A stretch of 36,888 nucleotides of DNA from an uncultured Pseudomonadota bacterium (lineage in GTDB: Bacteria; Pseudomonadota; Alphaproteobacteria; Rs-D84), in NCBI GenBank assembly GCA_902795435.1, contig CADBLE010000004.1, forward strand, positions 135,601 to 172,488. Reading direction: 5' to 3'. This document shows, piece after piece, positions 25,259-30,831 of the stretch (position 1 is the first letter of the stretch; every line of letters begins with the position of its first letter). The notes below the pieces were generated by a model. That model worked only from the letters and a program-made list of their open reading frames with translations, made no database searches and had not been told where the DNA came from. The position numbers and the translations under genes were made by a program.

Positions 25259-25807
25259 TTATTTTGCAGGTGCAATTATGATAGATTTTGTTCTGTCATC
25301 TGGTTTTGATTTTGATTCCAATGAACCCTTGTCCCCTAATAATTCAACAATATGTTCGAATAATTGTGGAACCGCATCACGACCACGTGCCAAAACCTTT
25401 TTGTTTCCGTGTGTCATAACTGCAATTTTAACTTTGTTTCCTTCGGCCAAGAATTCGAAAACCTTTTTCATTTTGATATTCAAATCGTTTTCTTCAATAA
25501 AAGGTTTTACCCAAACTTCTTTCAATTCAATTGTTTTTTGTTTTTTGCGCGCTTCATTTGCCCTTTTCTTTTGGTCGTATTTGAATTTACCATAATCCAT
25601 TATTTTAACCAAAACAGGTGTTGCGTTTGCATTTATTTCAACCAAATCAAGACCAGCGTCCATCGCCATATTCAATGCGTCTGCTGTATTCATAGTGCCA
25701 AGGTTTTGACCATCTTGACTGATTACTTGAACTGATTTTGCAAATATTTTTTCGTTCATACGTGGGCCTAAATCACGGCCTTTGTTATTTTGCATAGAGT
25801 TTTTAAT
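25259..25807 (-). CDS. infC: Translation initiation factor IF-3, probable AUU start
   Basis: IF-3 keeps ribosomal subunits apart and checks the start codon. The protein has the N-terminal domain (D-G-x-x-L-G, A-L-N-M-A-M-D-A-G-L-D-L-V-E-I), the basic linker (Y-G-K-F-K-Y-D-Q-K-K-R) and the C-terminal domain (K-E-V-W-V-K-P-F, H-x-x-K-V-L-A-R-G). The first ATG (25795) has no Shine-Dalgarno sequence at a workable distance, but AAAGGAG (25820-25814) lies exactly six bases before an in-frame ATT at 25807-25805. AUU is the known autoregulated start codon of infC in E. coli and relatives, so I place the start there (182 residues). rpmI and rplT do not follow. Confidence 0.93.
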   Translation of the reverse strand: MKNSMQNNKGRDLGPRMNEKIFAKSVQVISQDGQNLGTMNTADALNMAMDAGLDLVEINANATPVLVKIMDYGKFKYDQKKRANEARKKQKTIELKEVWVKPFIEENDLNIKMKKVFEFLAEGNKVKIAVMTHGNKKVLARGRDAVPQLFEHIVELLGDKGSLESKSKPDDRTKSIIIAPAK

Positions 25808-25849
25808 TGTTGGCTCCTTTTATAAATTCCAACAAATTATTAAATATTT

Positions 25850-26590
25850 TTACAGGTTTTTCAACAATTTTTGCACATTTTGCAGGACCAACCATACATC
25901 TTTCTTGGCACTTGGTTTTAACATCAAATAATTTGGATGGTATATTGGGAATATTTTATAGCCCTGGTCTGATTGGATTTCATTTCCGTGATTTGTTGTT
26001 AAATTTGTTTTTGCTATCTCGGTTGCGGACAGTGTTCCCAATGTCAAAACAATCTTTGGTTGCAACATATCTAACATTTTATCTATGAATGGACGAACCA
26101 AATCTAATTCTTCGCGTGTTGGGGTGCGTCCGCCCGGTGTGCGCCAGAAAACCAGCGGTATAATAGATACATTTTCACGGGACATTTCAATGGCTGATAA
26201 CATTTTATCTATCATTTCACCGGCCCCGCCAGATAAAATTTGACCAGATAAATCATCATCTGCACTGGGCATATCTGTAATTATAACCAAACCATTTGGA
26301 TTTGATGCAATATTTGGCATAGCAACATTTGTTGCACCATTTCGTAATGGGTGGTTAAATTCTGCAACCATACGAACGAGTGCATTTATATTTTCAGGTC
26401 TTTCAACCATAGATTTCACAGTTTCAAGTGTCAAAGGTGCGCTGGCAGGAACAATAATAGGTTTTACCTCTATGCGATTCGTTTGAGATTCTTGTTTTGT
26501 TTTTATTTTTGCACCAAAATTAGACGGGTTTTCCGCCAATTCCCATTGGACCCCGGCCATTTTCAATTCTTGTATCGCATTGATTCCCAT
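25850..26590 (-). CDS. Uracil-DNA glycosylase superfamily protein, no Fe-S cysteines
   Basis: The 246-residue product resembles the C-terminal domain of family 4 uracil-DNA glycosylases: a D-M-P-S-A-D-D-D motif in place of G-E-A-P-G-x-x-E-D, G-G-A-G-E-M-I-D-K-M-L, W-R-T-P-G-G-R-x-P-T, L-T-L-G-x-x-S-A and H-P-N-Y-L-M. It has a roughly 95-residue N-terminal extension and no cysteine at all, so the family 4Fe-4S cluster cannot form. AAGGA before the ATG at 26590 sets the start; an open frame to 26644 lacks one. Glycosylase activity is uncertain. infC follows after 42 bases. Confidence 0.75.
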   Translation of the reverse strand: MGINAIQELKMAGVQWELAENPSNFGAKIKTKQESQTNRIEVKPIIVPASAPLTLETVKSMVERPENINALVRMVAEFNHPLRNGATNVAMPNIASNPNGLVIITDMPSADDDLSGQILSGGAGEMIDKMLSAIEMSRENVSIIPLVFWRTPGGRTPTREELDLVRPFIDKMLDMLQPKIVLTLGTLSATEIAKTNLTTNHGNEIQSDQGYKIFPIYHPNYLMLKPSAKKDVWLVLQNVQKLLKNL

Positions 26591-26599
26591 GATTTGTCC

Positions 26600-26628
26600 T
26601 TGATTTTTACCACTTCTTGATATACAAT
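26600..26628 (+). promoter_or_regulatory. pal promoter
   Basis: -35 TTGATT (26600-26605), 17-bp spacer, -10 TACAAT (26623-26628), in the 74-bp divergent gap between the UDG-like gene and pal. Confidence 0.5.
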
Positions 26629-26664
26629 ACACATTGAGCAACAAAAACTCAAGGGAGTATTTTC

Positions 26665-27081
26665 ATGAAAATAATGAACTTTGCTTTGTTGGCTGGTGTA
26701 GCTGGACTGTTGGCATCTTGCGGCGGTTCAAGCATCGTTGAACCAGCTGATTTGAACAACCAACGCGTTTTCTTCGCTTTCAATTCTGCAGAAATCTCAG
26801 ATGAAGCACACGATAACTTGTTGGGTCAATCTTTGTATATGAAACACCACGAAGGAACAAAAATCCAAATCGCAGGTAATTGCGACGAACGTGGTTCAAC
26901 TGAATACAACTTGGCTTTGGGTGCACGTCGTGCAAACGCAGCAAAGGCAGTATTGGTTGAAGATGGTGTAGAAGCATCTCGTATCTCCACTATCTCTTAC
27001 GGTAAAGAACGTCCATTGGTCAAAGGTACCGGTGAAGAAGTTTGGCAATATAACCGTAATGCTACAACAACAGTTAAATAA
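26665..27081 (+). CDS. pal: Peptidoglycan-associated lipoprotein Pal
   Basis: Pal is an outer-membrane lipoprotein that grips peptidoglycan and works with Tol proteins in cell constriction. In 138 residues it has a lipoprotein signal with lipobox L-L-A-S-C (C19) and an OmpA-like domain: V-F-F-A-F-N-S-A-E-I, then G-N-C-D-E-R-G-S-T-E-Y-N-L-A-L-G-x-R-R-A. GGGAG precedes the ATG. Codon use is cleaner than in nearby genes, as expected for high expression. The tolQ, tolR, tolA and tolB genes are absent, and a short linker makes the protein smaller than many Pal proteins. Confidence 0.95.
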   Translation: MKIMNFALLAGVAGLLASCGGSSIVEPADLNNQRVFFAFNSAEISDEAHDNLLGQSLYMKHHEGTKIQIAGNCDERGSTEYNLALGARRANAAKAVLVEDGVEASRISTISYGKERPLVKGTGEEVWQYNRNATTTVK

Positions 27082-27102
27082 TAACTTTTGTTATATATAA
27101 AA

Positions 27103-27129
27103 AATACCGGCGATTGCCGGTATTTTTTT
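27103..27129 (+). terminator. pal terminator
   Basis: Stem AATACCGGC (27103-27111)/GCCGGTATT (27116-27124), GATT loop, followed by T. The leader 2 module begins straight after it. Confidence 0.9.
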
Positions 27130-27191
27130 GTGCTTTTTTTAAGGTCCAATTTTTGATATAATATTCATATCAAATAAAGGGAAAAAAGAGA

Positions 27192-27251
27192 GTGAAAGTC
27201 GTGAAAGCCGCAGTTTTCTACACACACACACACACACACACACACAGATAG
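27192..27251 (+). CDS. Possible leader micro-ORF with Thr-His repeats, copy 2
   Basis: A GTG frame of 19 codons, V-K-V-V-K-A-A-V-F-Y then Thr-His repeats, Arg and TAG. It differs from copy 1 by one Gly/Ala change and two extra codons from the longer AC tract. Translation is unproven. Confidence 0.3.
   Translation: MKVVKAAVFYTHTHTHTHR
27220..27245. repeat. (AC)13 microsatellite
   Basis: Thirteen perfect AC units at the position equivalent to (AC)10 in leader 1; the six-base difference keeps the micro-ORF frame. Confidence 0.95.
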
Positions 27252-27267
27252 TTTCGTTGCGTGATTG

Positions 27268-27290
27268 TTGTGCGAATGAAATTCGCACAA
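27268..27290 (+). other. Stem-loop of leader 2 (compensatory change)
   Basis: Perfect 10-bp stem TTGTGCGAAT/ATTCGCACAA with loop GAA. The same place in leader 1 has GCGTGAAT/ATTCACGC: both arms have changed while pairing is kept. Confidence 0.8.
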
Positions 27291-27295
27291 TTATG

Positions 27296-27341
27296 AAAAC
27301 AGACAAATAACGTTGATGACGTTATTTGTCTGTTTTTTTTT
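27296..27341 (+). terminator. Attenuator-like terminator between promoter and gene, copy 2
   Basis: Perfect 18-bp stem (27296-27313 with 27319-27336), loop TGATG, T run. Sequence identical to copy 1 and again about 30 bases before the start codon. Confidence 0.85.
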
Positions 27342-27368
27342 ATTTAACAACAGAAAGGAAGGAAGAAA

Positions 27369-28458
27369 ATGAAACAAAAAATCTTTTTAACGTCTTGTAT
27401 AGCAATGGGCTTTGTTGCGCCTGCAATGGCGGAAACATTTCCGTCAAACGGTTTAATGCAACAAAACAAAACATACGATAATGCCGCAACATCAACAAAT
27501 ATGGACGGCGTATATTCGGGAACCGTAAACGCGGTTGCGGAATACGATATCATAGATTATATCGTCAATGCAGGACAATATTTACCGGCGGATTCTGAAA
27601 CCGTAATAACATGTCCGGCGGGAAGTTATTGTCCGGGAATCAGCGGTAATGTCCAATATAATCAAAGTTCTGACCAGGGTATACAAACATGTCCAACGGG
27701 CTATAAATTCGGATGTTGCACATTCACGTGGAACGGTAAACGGTGGCTATTATTATGGTGATAACAACCAATGCGAACCAACAGATTGTGTCAACGGTTG
27801 GCATTTGAAAGCGGGCAGCAGCGCCCCAAATATTGGAACGGGCGAAGGCACCAGTATTGCATATATAAACAATAGTGGTTCATTCAGTGAAAACAGTGCA
27901 AGTCATGGACAATCATATTATGGCTTAACCAACAATAACACATGGGCGGTAGATTACGGCACCAACGGAATGTTGATTGGTCAGGGACGTTGTTCCACAC
28001 AAGAAGGTACTAATAATGATTGGACATGGACAAACCCAACAATAACATCAAATTTAACGGATGAAACGGGACAAACGGGGGCACAATATTGTTATTGTAA
28101 TGTAACCGGATATACACCGAATGGTGGAACCTTGCAGGGTGTGTCTTCCCCATGGGTGTTCAGCAGCGACGCCGGCGGCGCGTCGACTTGTGCGGGCGGC
28201 TGCGCTAACACTTGTGCGAGCATCATGCGTAACGCGAGGGAGTCCGCGTTCCGTACTACATTGCTCGGTTCTGTAACAGGGGTTCAATCTGGTCCAGCCG
28301 TGTGTGAAGCAAATACAATTACAATTAATTGGTCTGATGCAAGTGCGGCGGATATATCCGCAAACAATGCGGGTACCGCAACCTATGGCAGCGACGTCAG
28401 AACCCCAGTTAAGGCCGCAACCAAGAAAGGTCAAACATTCCGTGGCTGGCGTTTCAGT
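27369..28458 (+). pseudogene. Secreted Cys-rich protein paralogue, frameshifted and 3'-truncated
   Basis: The first frame (27369-27761) encodes a Sec signal peptide (cleavage after A-M-A, residue 21) and an N-terminal domain nearly identical to that of the gene at 20030. It then meets a deletion of about 80 bases at roughly 27698 and stops at 27759-27761. Homology resumes in the +1 frame (from S-D-V-A-H, through C-E-P-T-D-C-V-N-G-W) and continues to G-W-R-F-S at about 28458. There the normal end and terminator are missing: the frame runs antisense into parB, whose stop is 24 bases away. Downstream parts, including the hypervariable cassette, are otherwise intact, so the damage is recent, or the gene is a reservoir or a switched-off state. 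Confidence 0.8.
28162..28245 (+). other. GC-rich hypervariable cassette in the paralogue
   Basis: By hand count 57 of 84 bases are G or C; no codon ends in A. It sits between TGGGTGTTC and GCGTTCCGT exactly as in the gene at 20030 but is two codons shorter, and the encoded residues differ except for C-A-x2-C-x3-C-A. Confidence 0.8.
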
Positions 28459-28481
28459 GCATTTTTTATTCTTTTTAATAT

Positions 28482-29360
28482 TTATTTTGTCGATAGTTTT
28501 TTGATTAAATCTTCCATTTGCAGACGATTTGTAAATGAAATAACAATATTCCCCGCCCCACCCTTTTTTTCTTGTATTTTTACTTTGGTTTGTAAATGTT
28601 TTGACAGGTTTGTTTCAATTTTATTTACATATTGTGCGTCCAATGTGTTTTTTACAAAATTACGGCTGGTTTTTGCACGTGTTGTTTTGTTTACGCGATT
28701 TTGTGCTTCTGCCACAGATAATTTATTGTTTATGATTTCGTGTGCTAATTCTTCTGGGTTTTCAGCAACCGCAATTGTTCGTGCGTGTGATGCGGATAAT
28801 TCGCCATTTCTGACCAATTCTTTGACTGATTCAGGCAAATCATTTATACGCATCAGATTGCGGATATAACTGGCTGATTTTCCTATCAATTTTGATACAT
28901 CTTCTATACTATAAGCACATTTTTGCATCAGGTTTTCATAACCCTCTGCTTCTTCAATCGGGTTCAGGTTTTCGCGTTGAACATTTTCTATCAAAGCAAT
29001 TTCCATTGCATTTTGATTGGTCAATGTTTTTACCAATGCTGGTATTTCGCTTAAACCCGCCATTTTAGCCGCACGATATCTTCTTTCGCCCGCCACGATT
29101 TCATAAAGATAAGGTTTGTTTTGGACCGGTCTTATAATAATTGGAACCAATACGCCCTTTTCTTTTATAGATTCACTTAAATCTTTTAATTCGGCTTCTG
29201 AAAAAGTTTTTCGTGGCTGGTCTGGGTTTGGGCTAATTTGAACCAATGGAATTGGTTTTACAACCACCCTTTCAAGACCGGTCAAAACAGAAATATCCGG
29301 TATTTGACCCATTTCTTGATTTAATTCAGCAAGTCCTTTGCCTAAAAATTTAGATGACAT
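28482..29360 (-). CDS. parB: Chromosome partitioning protein ParB
   Basis: ParB is a CTP-dependent clamp that loads at parS and spreads, guiding origin segregation with ParA. The 292-residue protein has box I (I-S-P-N-P-D-Q-P-R-K, about 42-51), the CTP-binding box II G-E-R-R-Y-R-A-A (91-98) and E-N-V-Q-R-E-N-L-N-P. A helix-turn-helix follows around 145-175 (I-E-D-V-S-K-L-I-G-K-S-A-S-Y-I-R-N-L) and then the C-terminal dimer domain. It follows parA by two bases. Its 3' end abuts the truncated secreted-protein gene, so it may have lost its own terminator. Confidence 0.97.
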   Translation of the reverse strand: MSSKFLGKGLAELNQEMGQIPDISVLTGLERVVVKPIPLVQISPNPDQPRKTFSEAELKDLSESIKEKGVLVPIIIRPVQNKPYLYEIVAGERRYRAAKMAGLSEIPALVKTLTNQNAMEIALIENVQRENLNPIEEAEGYENLMQKCAYSIEDVSKLIGKSASYIRNLMRINDLPESVKELVRNGELSASHARTIAVAENPEELAHEIINNKLSVAEAQNRVNKTTRAKTSRNFVKNTLDAQYVNKIETNLSKHLQTKVKIQEKKGGAGNIVISFTNRLQMEDLIKKLSTK

Positions 29361-29362
29361 AT

Positions 29363-30136
29363 TTAATTCCTTTTGTTTAATGCATCAACAACTTCGGTTG
29401 CTACCCTTAAATAAGCCTGGGCACCGGTTGATTTGAAATCGTAAAATAATGCAGGTTTTCCGTGGCTTGGTGCCTCAGAAATACGAACATTACGTGGAAT
29501 AACAGTTTTGAAAACTTTGTCGCCAAATGTATTGCGGACATCATCTTCAACGGCATGTGTTAAACCCAATTTTTTATCATACATTGTTAAAACCATGCCC
29601 AATATATCAAGATTTGGATTCCATTTTTGTTTGATGACATTTATTGTTGATAATAAATGTTGGACACCTTCCAGTGCAAAAAATTCGCACTGTAACGGTA
29701 TTATTATATAATCAGACGCAGTCAAAGCGTTTATGGTCAACATACCCAAATTTGGCGGACAATCTATCAAAATATAATCATAGTTGTCCATAATTGGTTG
29801 AACCGATTCGCGTAATTTATATTCACGATTTTCCATATCCAGCATATCTAATTCGGCCCCGGCCAACGCGGCAGATGCCGGCAAAATATGTAAATTTGGT
29901 ATTGCTGTGGTTAAAATATTTTCAATTATACCCGCGGTTCCCATTAAAACACCATAAATGCTCTGTTTATGATTACTGCGAACAAAACCAAGTCCTGTTC
30001 CAGCATTTCCCTGGGAATCAAGGTCAATCAGCAATACGCGTTTTTTAATTGTTGCAAGTGACGCCGCAATATTTATAGCGGTTGTTGTTTTACCAACGCC
30101 ACCCTTTTGATTTGCAAATGATATTATTGTTGCCAT
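29363..30136 (-). CDS. parA: Chromosome partitioning ATPase ParA
   Basis: ParA forms ATP-dependent gradients on the nucleoid that move ParB-bound origins. The 257-residue protein has the deviant Walker A K-G-G-V-G-K-T-T (11-18), L-I-D-L-D-S-Q-G-N-A-G and I-L-I-D-C-P-P-N-L-G, and no N-terminal DNA-binding extension, as in chromosomal (Soj-type) ParA. AAAGGA precedes the ATG. A promoter and a parS-like site lie upstream. Confidence 0.97.
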   Translation of the reverse strand: MATIISFANQKGGVGKTTTAINIAASLATIKKRVLLIDLDSQGNAGTGLGFVRSNHKQSIYGVLMGTAGIIENILTTAIPNLHILPASAALAGAELDMLDMENREYKLRESVQPIMDNYDYILIDCPPNLGMLTINALTASDYIIIPLQCEFFALEGVQHLLSTINVIKQKWNPNLDILGMVLTMYDKKLGLTHAVEDDVRNTFGDKVFKTVIPRNVRISEAPSHGKPALFYDFKSTGAQAYLRVATEVVDALNKRN

Positions 30137-30156
30137 TTATAATCCTTTCGTAGAAT

Positions 30157-30185
30157 AGATTATAAAATTACAAAACAATAGTCAA
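30157..30185 (-). promoter_or_regulatory. parAB promoter
   Basis: Minus strand: -35 TTGACT (30185-30180), 17-bp spacer, -10 TAATCT (30162-30157), about 20 bp before the parA ATG. Confidence 0.55.
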
Positions 30186-30224
30186 TATAAATATAAAATA
30201 CAGAAAAAACAATAACTTATTTAT

Positions 30225-30240
30225 TATTTCATGTGAAATA
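30225..30240. promoter_or_regulatory. parS-like site
   Basis: TATTTCATGTGAAATA matches the conserved bacterial parS TGTTTCACGTGAAACA at 13 of 16 positions, and the near-palindrome extends to 9-bp arms (30223-30242). It lies between rsmG and parA, a usual place for parS. The central CG is TG here. Confidence 0.65.
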
Positions 30241-30242
30241 AT

Positions 30243-30806
30243 TCATTTTTTAAGGTTTGTTATACATATAATAAAGCCATCGCCAGTTTCAGATTTGTGT
30301 AATTCGTAATTGAATTTATATTTTGTTTTTGCGGTGGAAATTTCTTTTTCAATTTCCCGGCCTTTTAATAAAAAAAGCCGGCATTTTGTTTTGTATGTAT
30401 AATCGAAAATTTTAATCAAAGGTGCAAATGCGCGTGCAGTGAAAACAAAATTCCCGGCATTTACCGGTGTTTTTTGTAAATAATTTTCGATTCTGTCGTT
30501 TATAATGGTTAAATTTGGTAAATCTAGTTCTTGTTTAAGTGTGGATAAAAAATTTGTCTTTTTTGTTATAGATTCAATGCAAACAACATTCCAACCCAAA
30601 ATTGCCAAAATTACACCTGGAAATCCAGCCCCACTGCCCAAATCTATGATATTTACATCTTTTGGAATGAAATTAGCCAATTGGGCGCTGTCCATTATAT
30701 GGCGTGTTTGTATATCGTTCAGCGTGCTTGGGGCGACCAAATTCATTTTTTTGGACCATTCACGCAACAGATTTTCGTATTTAATAAATTTTTCTTTTGT
30801 TTTCAT
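30243..30806 (-). CDS. rsmG: 16S rRNA (guanine-527-N7) methyltransferase RsmG
   Basis: RsmG (GidB) methylates G527 of 16S rRNA with S-adenosylmethionine; loss gives low-level streptomycin resistance in several bacteria. The 187-residue protein has the N-terminal helix (W-S-K-K-M-N-L-V-A) and H-I-M-D-S. The SAM motif D-L-G-S-G-A-G-F-P-G (about 55-64) and A-R-A-F-A-P-L follow. It keeps the classical order rsmG-parA-parB, but mnmG is elsewhere. No Shine-Dalgarno sequence is seen before the ATG; a TAGAAT at about ten bases upstream could give a nearly leaderless message. Confidence 0.95.
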   Translation of the reverse strand: MKTKEKFIKYENLLREWSKKMNLVAPSTLNDIQTRHIMDSAQLANFIPKDVNIIDLGSGAGFPGVILAILGWNVVCIESITKKTNFLSTLKQELDLPNLTIINDRIENYLQKTPVNAGNFVFTARAFAPLIKIFDYTYKTKCRLFLLKGREIEKEISTAKTKYKFNYELHKSETGDGFIICITNLKK

Positions 30807-30831
30807 AAGATTTATTCTAACATAAATTATT

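Larger units (their letters stand above)
27131..27368 (+). repeat. Leader module, copy 2
   Basis: Same arrangement as 19741-20029: -10 TATAAT (27157-27162) preceded by TGA, GTG micro-frame (27192), (AC)13, a single stem-loop, terminator and AAAGGAAGGA before the ATG at 27369. It contains only one copy of the unit that is duplicated in leader 1, and that unit's hairpin has a different sequence. Confidence 0.85.

Noticed and set aside
28054..28434. A minus-strand open frame over the second secreted paralogue
   Set aside because: Created by the GC-rich antisense of the cassette; no start signals and no family resemblance.
27649..28869. A 406-codon open frame on the plus strand ending inside parB
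   Set aside because: Its first part is the +1-frame remainder of the secreted paralogue and its last 400 bases are antisense to parB; it is not a natural single gene.
30137..30242. Origin of replication at rsmG-parA
   Set aside because: The gap is AT-rich and holds a parS-like site, but no DnaA-box cluster was recognised.
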